Below, piece by piece: positions 25,042 to 33,257 of a DNA stretch of 52,570 bases. The stretch lies in assembly GCA_022545455.1 (NCBI GenBank), contig JACZQZ010000003.1, positions 1 to 52,570 on the forward strand. The letters run 5' to 3'. Both the position numbers and the translations under genes were made by a program. Position 1 is the stretch's first letter. The number at the start of each line of letters is the position of its first letter. This stretch comes from Pseudomonadota bacterium. GTDB lineage: Bacteria; Pseudomonadota; Alphaproteobacteria; Rhodospirillales; 2-02-FULL-58-16. The notes beneath the pieces were generated by a model, which was not told where the DNA came from, ran no database searches, and saw nothing but the letters and a program-made list of their open reading frames with translations.

Positions 25042-26028
25042 ATGCGTGGCAAAACAAAGGCCGTCGTGGTGGCGTCTTTCGGGGCGGTTCTCGTGGCATC
25101 TCTCGTGACCATTGGACATGCACAAGAGCTTCGCGTCGCGGCCGCATCCGGGATGACGTTTGAGCACGTGATGAACATCGGGACCAAGGGCACCGGCCCG
25201 GGACAGTTCAAGTATGTCGAGGATTTCGCCCTCTCCGCGGACGGCCACCTACTGGCGACGGATGCCGCCCACGCCTACGTTCAGGTGTTCGACAAGACCA
25301 CCGGCAAGTATATTAGCCGTTTTGGCGGCAAGGGCGACGACGACCATAATCTCGACAAGCCCGAGGGCATCGCCGTGGCCCCGAACGGCCACATCTACGT
25401 CGCCGATTACAACACCGGCTACGTGAAGGTCTATGACAAGAACTACAAATGGGTCAAGACGTTCAGCGATTACGGCACAGAGCCGGGCGAGAACATCAAG
25501 TCCGAGTTCATGGACATCTACAAGGGCCGGCTCTATATGCCCGAGGCCGGCAACCATCGTGTCAACATCTTCGATCTCGACGGCAAATTCGTCGCGCTCT
25601 TCGGCGACGGTGGCAACACCGGCCCGGACGACGCCGAGGGCCTGCTGAACAACCCGGAAGCGGCCAAGGTCAGCAGCGAAGGCAAAATCTACGTCAGCGA
25701 CCTGAAGAACGACCGGGTTCAGGTCTTCGACTTAAATGGCAAGTTCCTGTTCGGTTGGGGCAAGACCGGCTCTGGCCCGGGTGAGTTCAAGGCGCCGGCC
25801 GGATTGGCGATCGACAAGAACGACAACATCTACATCGCCGAGATCGGCAACAATCGAGTCCAAGTCTTCGACAAGAAGGGCAACTTCATCACCATGTGGG
25901 GCACCAAGGGCGCCGGCGACGGCCAGTTTGGCAACGCCCACGGGATCTTCGTCGACAAGGACAGCGGTTGGGTCTACGTGGCCGACACCGCGAACAACCG
26001 CATCCAGGTGTTCAAGCCGGTCAGCTAA
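25042..26028 (+). CDS. Secreted NHL-repeat beta-propeller protein
   Basis: A 328-residue exported protein. A signal peptide (about residues 1-26, cut after GHA) is followed by six NHL-type blades. These repeat the pattern G.F..P.G.A.D..G.IYVAD..N.RVQVFD, for example GQFKYVEDFALSADG, KPEGIAVAPNGHIYVADYNTG, GEFKAPAGLAIDKNDNIYIAE and GQFGNAHGIFVDKDSGWVYVADTANN. The start is the ATG at 25042, where AAGGAG lies 8 bases upstream; an ATG at 25024 lies ahead of that site. The family includes amidating lyase-like and binding propellers. Catalytic metal ligands cannot be assigned. A chemoreceptor gene follows 75 bp downstream. Confidence 0.9.
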   Translation: MRGKTKAVVVASFGAVLVASLVTIGHAQELRVAAASGMTFEHVMNIGTKGTGPGQFKYVEDFALSADGHLLATDAAHAYVQVFDKTTGKYISRFGGKGDDDHNLDKPEGIAVAPNGHIYVADYNTGYVKVYDKNYKWVKTFSDYGTEPGENIKSEFMDIYKGRLYMPEAGNHRVNIFDLDGKFVALFGDGGNTGPDDAEGLLNNPEAAKVSSEGKIYVSDLKNDRVQVFDLNGKFLFGWGKTGSGPGEFKAPAGLAIDKNDNIYIAEIGNNRVQVFDKKGNFITMWGTKGAGDGQFGNAHGIFVDKDSGWVYVADTANNRIQVFKPVS

Positions 26029-26103
26029 AAAAACCGGCCCATCCAACGCGATGGCGGCCGGTCGGGCGCAGACCTCCGGCCGGCCCCATCACGGGGCCTC
26101 GCA

Positions 26104-28344
26104 ATGAGCGTTTCGGAGATAAGGACGATGGCGCGCGTCAAATTGAGCCTAGGCACATTCGGCCGCGGACGGTTTCGCGACATGAAGCTGCAGATGAAAC
26201 TGGTCTTGAGCTTCGTCTTCCTGTCCGCCTTGATCGGCGCCTCGGGCGGCTCGGGCCTGTTATTTGTCAACAGGATCGCGGACACCGTCGCCATTTACTC
26301 GGACGTGTCCTCGCCCCTGGTGGAGGAGACCATGGCCCTGGTCGGCGGCATGCAGAACATGCATGTCGCCTTGCTCGATGCCTTGGGCCGCCAGGACGAG
26401 GACCGAATTCAGGCCACCGAGGCCGAAATAACCCAACTCGAGGGCGCCGCCCAGAAGGGGTTCGAACGGCTGCGCCAGCTCTTGGCCGCGGGCGGGATCG
26501 ATCTTGATATCGACGGCGCGATGTCGAGGCAGGGCGAGTTTGTCGAGCAGGCCCATGACATGCTCAAGGCCCACCGGATCAAGGTGTCGAAAGAGGCGGC
26601 GGCCCAACAACAACTTCGCGAGTTTGAGAAACAACGCCAGGCACTCGAAAAGCTCCTCGGCGCTTTCGCCCGCGAGGCCGAGGCCACCATGGGCGAAACC
26701 GAGGACGGAACCAAAACCTTGCTCCAATCCGGCGACGCCAGCATGGCGGGCCTGGAGGACATGCTCTCGAAAACCTTCGACCAAGCCTATCCCCAGGTCC
26801 AGGGGAGTTACAAGGTCCAGGCCTATCTCATGCGGTTGCAGGACATCGCCCGGGCCTACGTCGCCGAGCGCAACGCGGACCAGCTTGGCAAAATTGAAAC
26901 GCGGTTCAAGAAGACCGTAAAAAAATCCGCGTCCTGGCTCAAAAGGCTCAGGTCCCGGGCCAAGACCGAGCAGGCCAGGAAGGACGTCAAAACCATCACC
27001 GACGGTTTTGATGAACTGGAATTCAGCGCATTGTTCGATAACGGGTTGTTCGCCGTCTACCGGGAATCCGTGGAGGCAAATGCGCGCGCCGAGGCGCTGA
27101 AAGTCTCCCTTGCCGAGACCGGCAGGGCTTACGAATCGACCCTGGACGCGATCGTCGGCTCGGCCAGGGACCTGAACAAGAGCGTGAAGGAAAGTACCAA
27201 CAAAGGGGTCGGCGAGGCGCTCCTGAGCATCGGCGTCATCGTCGCCCTGGGCGTCGTGGTTTGCCTCCTGTTCGGGATCTTCCTCGCCCGCGGCATCAGC
27301 CGACCGCTCAGTCGCATCACGGCGGCGATGCAACGGCTGGCCGAGGGCGACAAGACCATCGCCGTCGAAAACGCCGAGCAAAAGAATGAAATCGGCGACC
27401 TGGCGCGCGCCCTGGCCGTGTTCAAGGAAAGCGCCATCGAGAAGGACCGCCTCGAGGGCGAACAGGAAGCCGCCAAACAGCGGGCCGAGGAGGAAAAACT
27501 GGCCCTGATGACCAAGATGGCCGACGAATTTGAGTCCAGTGTCGGCGGAGTCGTCGAGGCGGTGGCGTCCGCGTCGACCGAGATGCAGTCGACGGCGCAG
27601 TCCATGTCGGCGACGGCCGAGGAAACCAGCAAGCAGGCCACCGCGGTGGCCGCGGCCGCGGAACAGGCGTCGGCCAACGTTCAAACCGTTTCCAGTGCGT
27701 CCGAGGAGCTGTCCGCGTCCATTGCCGAGATCGGTAAACGGGTCGCTCAATCCTCGGATATCGCCAAAAAGGCGGTTTCGGCCGCGGAGAATACCAACCA
27801 TGATGTCCGGGGCCTCTCCGATGCGGCCCAGAAGATTGGAGCGGTGGTGGAATTGATCACCGACATCGCCTCACAAACCAATCTGCTGGCCCTCAACGCC
27901 ACGATCGAGGCGGCCCGCGCCGGCGACGCCGGCAAGGGCTTCGCCGTGGTCGCCTCGGAGGTCAAGAACCTGGCCAATCAAACCGGCAAGGCGACCCAGG
28001 ATATTGCCGAGCACATCGGCTCCATCCAGTCGGCGACCGAAAATGCGGTGCAAGCCATCGGGTCGATCACGGAGGTCATCAACGAGATGGACGAAATTTC
28101 GACCACCATCGCGGCGGCCGTCGAGGAGCAAGGCGCGGCGACACAGGAAATCGCTCGCAACGTTCAGCAAGCGGCTACCGGCACGCAAGAGGTGACGGAC
28201 AATATCACCGGCGTGACGCAGGCAACGGGCGAGGCCAGTGCGGCGGCGGGCCAGGTCCTGACCGCATCCCAGGGAATCTCCGAGCAAGGGGAGACCCTGC
28301 GCGAGGAAGTGGCGAAATTCCTCAAGCAGATCCGCGCCGCGTAG
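26104..28344 (+). CDS. Methyl-accepting chemotaxis protein
   Basis: A 746-residue transmembrane chemoreceptor. TM1 is at about 38-60 (LVLSFVFLSALIGASGGSG), followed by a long helical periplasmic domain of about 310 residues. TM2 is at about 372-395, with the HAMP domain (RGISRPLSRITAAMQRLAEGDKTI) to about 450. The cytoplasmic signalling hairpin has its tip at ASQTNLLALNATIEAARAG...GFAVVASEVKNLA. There is no CheR-tethering pentapeptide at the C-terminus (ends KQIRAA). ATGs at 26104 and 26131 are both possible. It lies 75 bp after the NHL gene, so its sensory domain might read the NHL protein or its ligand. Confidence 0.95.
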   Translation: MSVSEIRTMARVKLSLGTFGRGRFRDMKLQMKLVLSFVFLSALIGASGGSGLLFVNRIADTVAIYSDVSSPLVEETMALVGGMQNMHVALLDALGRQDEDRIQATEAEITQLEGAAQKGFERLRQLLAAGGIDLDIDGAMSRQGEFVEQAHDMLKAHRIKVSKEAAAQQQLREFEKQRQALEKLLGAFAREAEATMGETEDGTKTLLQSGDASMAGLEDMLSKTFDQAYPQVQGSYKVQAYLMRLQDIARAYVAERNADQLGKIETRFKKTVKKSASWLKRLRSRAKTEQARKDVKTITDGFDELEFSALFDNGLFAVYRESVEANARAEALKVSLAETGRAYESTLDAIVGSARDLNKSVKESTNKGVGEALLSIGVIVALGVVVCLLFGIFLARGISRPLSRITAAMQRLAEGDKTIAVENAEQKNEIGDLARALAVFKESAIEKDRLEGEQEAAKQRAEEEKLALMTKMADEFESSVGGVVEAVASASTEMQSTAQSMSATAEETSKQATAVAAAAEQASANVQTVSSASEELSASIAEIGKRVAQSSDIAKKAVSAAENTNHDVRGLSDAAQKIGAVVELITDIASQTNLLALNATIEAARAGDAGKGFAVVASEVKNLANQTGKATQDIAEHIGSIQSATENAVQAIGSITEVINEMDEISTTIAAAVEEQGAATQEIARNVQQAATGTQEVTDNITGVTQATGEASAAAGQVLTASQGISEQGETLREEVAKFLKQIRAA

Positions 28345-28389
28345 ATTTTAGCCTCCTCCAAATCACCGCTCCCGTAAGGAGCACAGTGA

Positions 28390-28429
28390 CCGGCCGCCCG
28401 CGGTTCCCCCGTCGGCGGCCGGATTTTTT
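28390..28429 (+). terminator. Intrinsic terminator of the chemoreceptor gene
   Basis: CCGGCCGCC (28390-28398) pairs perfectly with GGCGGCCGG (28414-28422) and is followed by ATTTTTT. It lies 46 bp after the stop codon of the chemoreceptor gene. Confidence 0.85.
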
Positions 28430-28633
28430 CCGCCGCCGCATCACCCGGGGACCGCAGGCACGGTGTTTTCAGGGTAGCCGCGTGTAACCCGCCACATCGG
28501 CGGCCAAAACCGCAGCGAGCCTCCGGGCGACGCCGTCCTCGGCCATTCGCTCCCTCCGATGAGGGCAGATCAAGTTTAGCGAAGATGACCAAGAAACGGT
28601 ATCAGAACCGCGCCACCTGGCCCGCGAGCAAAC

Positions 28634-28704
28634 GTCTGCTTTGGGTCATTAGCGGACCTTAGCGCCTGCCGTAAGAATGGTCTGCTTTGCGGGGTAGAGC
28701 GGAC
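28634..28704. repeat. Tandem pair of GTCTGCT/AGCGGAC inverted repeats
   Basis: GTCTGCT-TTGGGTCATT-AGCGGAC (28634-28657) is followed 46 bp later by GTCTGCT-N11-AGCGGAC (28680-28704). The arms pair with one G-T wobble. They are related to the 24517-24544 repeat. Apart from these and the terminator, the gap 28345-28740 shows nothing recognisable. Confidence 0.7.
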
Positions 28705-28740
28705 ATTGTCGCTCGCAACACCAGTTAATGAGTCCATGAC

Positions 28741-29037
28741 CTAGCCGCTGAGCACCGAACAGCGCTGGATGGAGCGCTCGGCGACCATGTGGTCGGTGGC
28801 GTCGCGGAACTTCTTGTAATGGGGGGTTTCGCGGTGGGCGTCGAGGGAGGCCGCCTCGGTGTATTCCTCGTAGAAGAACAGCGTATCCGCGTCGTCCTCG
28901 GAGACCAGAACGTCGAAACGGTGGCAATCGGGCTCGTCGCGCCGCGCCGCCCGGGCGTTCTCCAGGACGTGCGCCCGGAAATCGTCGGCGGTCCCGGGTT
29001 TCAGCTTGACGGTCACGATGATGGCGAAGTGGTTCAC
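28741..29037 (-). CDS. Antibiotic biosynthesis monooxygenase (ABM) domain protein
   Basis: A 98-residue single-domain ABM protein with a ferredoxin-like fold, as in YgiN quinol monooxygenase. It contains FAIIVTVKLKPGTADDFRAHV, the conserved EPDCHRFDVLVSEDDADTLFFYEEYTE (about 35-61), and HRETPHYKKF. These dimeric enzymes oxidise quinols or aromatic polyketides without cofactors; some remove toxic quinones. It is divergent from the RraA/hydroxy-acid oxidase genes, sharing the 29038-29170 promoter region. It could belong to the same catabolic unit. Confidence 0.88.
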   Translation of the reverse strand: MNHFAIIVTVKLKPGTADDFRAHVLENARAARRDEPDCHRFDVLVSEDDADTLFFYEEYTEAASLDAHRETPHYKKFRDATDHMVAERSIQRCSVLSG

Positions 29038-29170
29038 GATGTCCTCCCATGGCGGCGGCCCGGCGGGCCTAAGGGCCGGCGGACCGGAGATGTTCAGAGA
29101 TGTATGGACAACCTTACCCCGATTTTTAAGTATGCGGACCCTGACATTTCATTGGGGAGGAACGAATATC

Positions 29171-29668
29171 ATGGGGACGGACACGAAGATCCTGCGCACG
29201 GCGGACATCTGCGACGACCACGGGGACGCCGTTTCCGTGTGCGAGCTTTCCTTCAATGATTACGCCGCCCGCAACCATTTCCACGGAGAAATCGTGACCT
29301 TCAACACGTTCGAGGACAACAAGGGGGTGCGCGACGTGCTCGACAGGGGCGGCCGGGGCAAGGTGCTGGTCATCGACGGCCGCGGCTCTCCGCGCCGGGC
29401 GCTGTGCGGCGGCAACATCGCCGCGCAGGCCCAGAAGAGCGGCTGGGAGGGGATCGTGATCAACGGCCGCATCCGGGACGCACACGAATTCGCCGACCTG
29501 GATTTCGGCGTCAAGGCGACGGGCACGACGCCCAGGCGCCCCAACCACGGCACCATCGGCAAGGCCGACGTTCCGGTGACCTTCGGCGGCGTCACCTTCC
29601 GCCCCGGTGAATACCTGTATGCCGACGGCGACGGCGTCATCGTCTCCGGGGCCCCCGTCCATGACTGA
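29171..29668 (+). CDS. RraA family protein
   Basis: A 165-residue protein of the RraA/HMG-aldolase family. The N-terminus TADICDDHGDAVSVC is close to ribonuclease E inhibitor RraA itself. The core follows: GRGKVLVIDGRGSPRRALCGGNIAAQAQKSGWEGIVINGRIRD at about 71-113, then GTTPRRPNHGTIGKADVPVTFGGVTFRPGEYLYADGDGVIV. Neighbouring catabolic dehydrogenases would also suit a class II pyruvate aldolase role. The wording of the N-terminus favours RraA, so I leave both open. The ATG at 29171 follows GGGGAGG. Its end overlaps the next gene by 8 bases. Confidence 0.85.
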   Translation: MGTDTKILRTADICDDHGDAVSVCELSFNDYAARNHFHGEIVTFNTFEDNKGVRDVLDRGGRGKVLVIDGRGSPRRALCGGNIAAQAQKSGWEGIVINGRIRDAHEFADLDFGVKATGTTPRRPNHGTIGKADVPVTFGGVTFRPGEYLYADGDGVIVSGAPVHD

Positions 29669-30740
29669 GGCGGCGGACGAATTCCAGACGCTGCACGAGA
29701 TCATCCAGCAGGCCCGCAAAAATCTTTCCCGCGACGTATGGGACTACGTGGTCGGCGGCGCGGAGACCGAGACCACCCTGAAGCGCAACAGAACGGCGCT
29801 GGATTCCATCGCCTTCCGGCCCCGTGTGCTGCGGGACATGTCCGCCGTCGACTGCTCGTCCACCTTCCTGGGCGACAGGCTGCGCATTCCGGTCGTGCTG
29901 GCGCCCATCGGCTCGCTCGAGGCCGTGGAACCGGGCGGTGGCATGACGGTGGCCAAGGCGGCCGGGGAATTCGGCGTCGCCTCCATGCTCAGTTCCGTGT
30001 GCAAGCCCGGCCTGGAGGAGGTCGCCGCCGCCTCCGACGGTCCGCTGATCTACAACCTGTATGTGCGCGGGGACGCGGACTGGGTCGCCGATCACGTACG
30101 CCGTGCCGTGGACGCCGGCTGCCAGGCCTTTTCGGTGACCGTGGACTCGGCCATCTACAGCCGCCGCGAACGGGACATCGCCAAACGCTACAAGAGCCCC
30201 TCGGTCCGCCGCGCCACCGGCATGGAATTTCAGGCCGGGTTCACCTGGGACGACGTGAAACGGATCCGGGACGCCATCGATATCCCCATGATCCTGAAAG
30301 GCATCGCCACCGCCGAGGACGCGGCGATCGCGTGCGAGCATGGCATCGACGTGATCTACGTGTCCAACCACGGCGGCCGGCAGTTGGATCATGGCCTGGG
30401 CGCGATCGAGATCCTGCCCGAGGTGGTCCGCGAGGCGGGCGCCAAGGCCGCGGTCGTGGTGGACGGCGGTTTCATGCGCGGCACCGACATCGTCAAGGCG
30501 ATTGTCCTGGGCGCCGATGCGGTGGGCATCGGCAGGCTGCAGTGCTTCGGCGTGGCGGCGGCGGGCCAGGCCGGGCTGGTGCGCGTCCTCGAACTCCTGG
30601 AGACCGAGATCAGGGCCTGCCTCGCACTCCTTGGCGCCGACACCTTCGACGCCCTCGACGACTCCTGCCTGCGCCCGGCGCAACCGGTGGACAAGGCCCA
30701 TGGCCTGAGCGCGTTTCCCCTGCTCGACGAGGGATACTGA
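29661..30740 (+). CDS. FMN-dependent alpha-hydroxy-acid dehydrogenase/oxidase
   Basis: A 359-residue TIM-barrel flavoenzyme of the lactate/glycolate/mandelate oxidase family. VWDYVVGGAETETTLKRN (about 26-43) is followed by RPRVLRDMS and PVVLAPIGS. The active-site segment VIYVSNHGGRQLDHG at about 231-245 supplies the catalytic histidine and substrate arginine. The FMN-phosphate loop is VVVDGGFMRGTDIVKAIVLGADAVGIGR. Substrates are 2-hydroxy acids oxidised to 2-oxo acids. The start ATG lies within the last codons of rraA, so the two genes are translationally coupled. Confidence 0.92.
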   Translation: MTEAADEFQTLHEIIQQARKNLSRDVWDYVVGGAETETTLKRNRTALDSIAFRPRVLRDMSAVDCSSTFLGDRLRIPVVLAPIGSLEAVEPGGGMTVAKAAGEFGVASMLSSVCKPGLEEVAAASDGPLIYNLYVRGDADWVADHVRRAVDAGCQAFSVTVDSAIYSRRERDIAKRYKSPSVRRATGMEFQAGFTWDDVKRIRDAIDIPMILKGIATAEDAAIACEHGIDVIYVSNHGGRQLDHGLGAIEILPEVVREAGAKAAVVVDGGFMRGTDIVKAIVLGADAVGIGRLQCFGVAAAGQAGLVRVLELLETEIRACLALLGADTFDALDDSCLRPAQPVDKAHGLSAFPLLDEGY

Positions 30741-30753
30741 CGCGGCCTCCCCC

Positions 30754-31626
30754 TCACGTCTTGGCGCCGCCGCGCACGAAATCGTAAATCCGGGTGAAGT
30801 CGCTTCCCGGCATGGCCGCATCGGCCCGCCGCCACAGCTCGGTGACCGCCGCGCCGACGGCGGCCGGCGTGTCCTGGGCGCGGACGGTCTCCAGGTAGAG
30901 GCGCAGGTCCTTGGCCATGAGCGCCATCTGGAAGCCCGCGTCATAGGTGCCGGTCTGGATGCGGTTGGGGAACTTGTCGCTGGTCGCGGTGTTGCGCCCG
31001 GTGGAAACGTTGACCACGTCGAGCATGGTCTGCAACCGGAGGCCCTGGGCGAGCCCGAAGGCCATCGCCTCGGACGTCGCCGCCATCGCGGTGGCGGACA
31101 GGAAGTTGTTGATCAGCTTCATGGCCTGCCCCTGGCCGGCCCTGTCCCCCACATGGAGCGGGTTCCCGGCTATCGCCTCGAGGACGGCGCGGTGGCTTTC
31201 CAGCAGCGCCGCGGGACCCGCCCACATCACCGTCACCGTGCCCGCCCGCGCCCCGGCCTGGCCGCCGCTGACGGGCGCGTCCACGTAGGCGACGCCGGTC
31301 CCGGCGAGCACGGCGTGAGCCTGCTCCGCGGCGGCGATGCCGATGGTCGAGAGGTCGACCACCGCGGACACGGCGCGCCCGGCCAGCGCCGCCAGCTCCC
31401 CGGCCACGGCCAGGGTGGCGGCGCCGTCCGGCAGGCTCAGGAACACCGTCTCCGCCGCCCCGCCGACGTCGGCGAGGGACGCCGCGGCCCTGGCGCCGTC
31501 GGGCGTCCGGGCCTCGGTGCCGGCCTTGTCGTAGACGATGAGGTCGAACCCGGCGGCGGCGATGTTGGCGGCCATGGGACCGCCCATGGCGCCGAGCCCG
31601 ACGAAGCCGAAACGGGCCGGGCTCAT
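30754..31626 (-). CDS. 3-hydroxyisobutyrate dehydrogenase-family NAD(P) oxidoreductase
   Basis: A 290-residue beta-hydroxyacid dehydrogenase. The N-terminal Rossmann motif is FGFVGLGAMGGPMAANI (about 5-21), followed by the substrate-binding DAPVSGGQAGARAGT at about 117-131. The catalytic lysine lies in GQAMKLINNFLSA at about 166-178. A C-terminal helical domain (FQMALMAKDLRLYLE) completes the family layout. Candidates are 3-hydroxyisobutyrate dehydrogenase or tartronate semialdehyde reductase; the sequence alone does not settle it. The ATG at 31626 overlaps the stop of the upstream gene by 4 bp. Confidence 0.92.
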   Translation of the reverse strand: MSPARFGFVGLGAMGGPMAANIAAAGFDLIVYDKAGTEARTPDGARAAASLADVGGAAETVFLSLPDGAATLAVAGELAALAGRAVSAVVDLSTIGIAAAEQAHAVLAGTGVAYVDAPVSGGQAGARAGTVTVMWAGPAALLESHRAVLEAIAGNPLHVGDRAGQGQAMKLINNFLSATAMAATSEAMAFGLAQGLRLQTMLDVVNVSTGRNTATSDKFPNRIQTGTYDAGFQMALMAKDLRLYLETVRAQDTPAAVGAAVTELWRRADAAMPGSDFTRIYDFVRGGAKT

Positions 31627-32018
31627 GCACCGCCGCCCGGGTCTATGCCGTCTTCGTCGAGGACTTCGCGGGCCAGCCGGAACGCCCCGACGCCGGCGGG
31701 GACGCCGCAATAGACGGCGATCTGCAGCAGGGTGTCCTTGAGTTCGTCCAGGGTGCAGCCGTTGCCCAGCGCGGCGCGGAAATGCAGCTTGAATTCAGCG
31801 GGCCGGTTGAGCGCCGAAAGCATGCACAGGTTGTTGAGGCTGCGCTGTTTCCTGCTCAGCACGCCGCGGCCCCAGGAGGCGCCCCAGCAGTATTCGGTGA
31901 CCAGCTCCTGGAATTCCCGGTCGAAGTCATCGGCGCGCGCCAGCGCCCGCTCCACGTGTTTCTCTCCCAGGACTTCCTTGCGAACCCTGAGGCCGGTCTC
32001 GTAGCGTTCCGATGCCAT
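31623..32018 (-). CDS. Carboxymuconolactone decarboxylase family protein
   Basis: A 131-residue all-helical CMD/AhpD-like protein: RYETGLRVRKEVLGEKHVERAL, then FQELVTEYCWGASWGRGVLSRKQRSLNNLCMLSALNRPAEFKLHFRAALGNGCT, then LLQIAVYCGVPAG. The arrangement is that of true gamma-carboxymuconolactone decarboxylases. It has no CxxC, unlike AhpD peroxidases, so a decarboxylase or similar hydrolytic role is more likely than a redox one. The start is the ATG at 32018 after AGGAGGGG. It is coupled to the downstream dehydrogenase and may act on a lactone or keto-acid in the same route. Confidence 0.88.
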   Translation of the reverse strand: MASERYETGLRVRKEVLGEKHVERALARADDFDREFQELVTEYCWGASWGRGVLSRKQRSLNNLCMLSALNRPAEFKLHFRAALGNGCTLDELKDTLLQIAVYCGVPAGVGAFRLAREVLDEDGIDPGGGA

Positions 32019-32161
32019 GGTGATGCCCCTCCTGTCATTGAACAAAGCGATTGCCCGTGCGGACGCCGGCAAAGGAAGGCTCGCGCCCCGCCCGGCTTGT
32101 CGCCCGGCGGTTCGCCCAAACCGGTCGTCGGAGATCGGTTGGAGCCTTTACGGCGGGTCCG

Positions 32162-32962
32162 TCAACTGCCCACGTTGGCGTTCCAGTAATCGATGCTCAG
32201 GTCCCGCATGAGCCGGTCGTGACGCAATTCCAGGCAGTGCCGGAGACTGTCAAAGCGGAACCCACTGATGGATTCCCTGCACCAGTCGTATTCCGCTTTG
32301 GCGCGGGAGAGCGCCGGGCTCTCCGTCGCGTCGATCCCCTCTTCGCCGGTCACCTCCTCCCACAGGCCGGCCCGGCGCTGGGCGCCGACGCGGCCTTCCC
32401 GGGGAAGCGCGTTGACCATGCGCCCGAGCACGCCGGCGGCTTTCGCGTCGGCGCTGCCGTCGACGACGCGGGAGCCGAGGGTCCGCAACGGCCCGACGGC
32501 GCGGGCGATCTCGCCGGCCGTCAGCGGATCGGGATCGCCTTTGCGGGGCACCGGCACCAGCGATGCGTTGGCCCCCACCTCGATCCTCGCGCCGACCGCG
32601 CCAAGCGCGGCGAGGACGTCCTCGCGAAGGCGGGCGGAAACGGCCGTGAACCCGCGACGCTCCACGAACACCACGTGGGGCTCGGCGGGCAGCCGGCGCT
32701 CGGCGCCGTCGGCGTCCGTCACCACCAGGGTGAAGGCGCCCGGCGCCGCCGGCGCGTACGCGGCGCCGATATCCGGCGGCGGCCGGTTGCGCTGCAGGCA
32801 AAAGGTGCTGATGTCGGCCTCGCAAACGCCGTCGGCGCAGGTCAACGGGATGCCGCCGTCGGTGGCCAGGGCGGCGAGAACCTGGGGCGCGGCCCAGGCC
32901 CCGTGATGGGCCGCGGCCAGGACCAGACCGGCGGCAAACGAGAAAACAAACCCGGTGCGCAT
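32162..32962 (-). CDS. Hypothetical exported protein
   Basis: A 266-residue protein with a signal peptide (GFVFSFAAGLVLAAAHHGAWA, cut near residue 24). I do not recognise a family. It has an early cysteine pair (LTCADGVCEADISTFCLQR) and strands with FTLVVTDADGAERRLP. A helical C-terminus with CRESISGFRFDSLRHCLELRHDRLMRDL includes two more cysteines, so disulphides in the periplasm are likely. The start ATG at 32962 is preceded by GGGAGGG. It stands alone, divergent from the second ABC operon. Confidence 0.6.
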   Translation of the reverse strand: MRTGFVFSFAAGLVLAAAHHGAWAAPQVLAALATDGGIPLTCADGVCEADISTFCLQRNRPPPDIGAAYAPAAPGAFTLVVTDADGAERRLPAEPHVVFVERRGFTAVSARLREDVLAALGAVGARIEVGANASLVPVPRKGDPDPLTAGEIARAVGPLRTLGSRVVDGSADAKAAGVLGRMVNALPREGRVGAQRRAGLWEEVTGEEGIDATESPALSRAKAEYDWCRESISGFRFDSLRHCLELRHDRLMRDLSIDYWNANVGS

Positions 32963-33257
32963 CGAACCCTCCCCTGGCGGCCAAGGACGATAAGGCCCGG
33001 AAACGGGCGGGAGCCGGGCCGATTGTGCCGCGATCCGCGGGCGGCCGCAACCACTGTATGACGGTGATGATGGTGCGCCAAGCCGACGGGATACCGGACC
33101 CCCGGGTTTCGGACCCGGCGACGCCGGTGGGGAAACGTACGCCCTGACGCGCAAATTCGGCCCTGGGACGAATATTCAAGGGGATATTTGACATCAAGGC
33201 CGTGTAACTCTACGTTTTTCGCGCCGGACGCGGGCCACAAAAAAATTGGGAGGAATC

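Noticed and set aside
26034-26062. Terminator-like ACCGGCC/GGCCGGT hairpin after the NHL gene
   Set aside because: The A-run is on the 5' side and no T-run follows, so it is not a plus-strand terminator. Read-through into the chemoreceptor gene is plausible.
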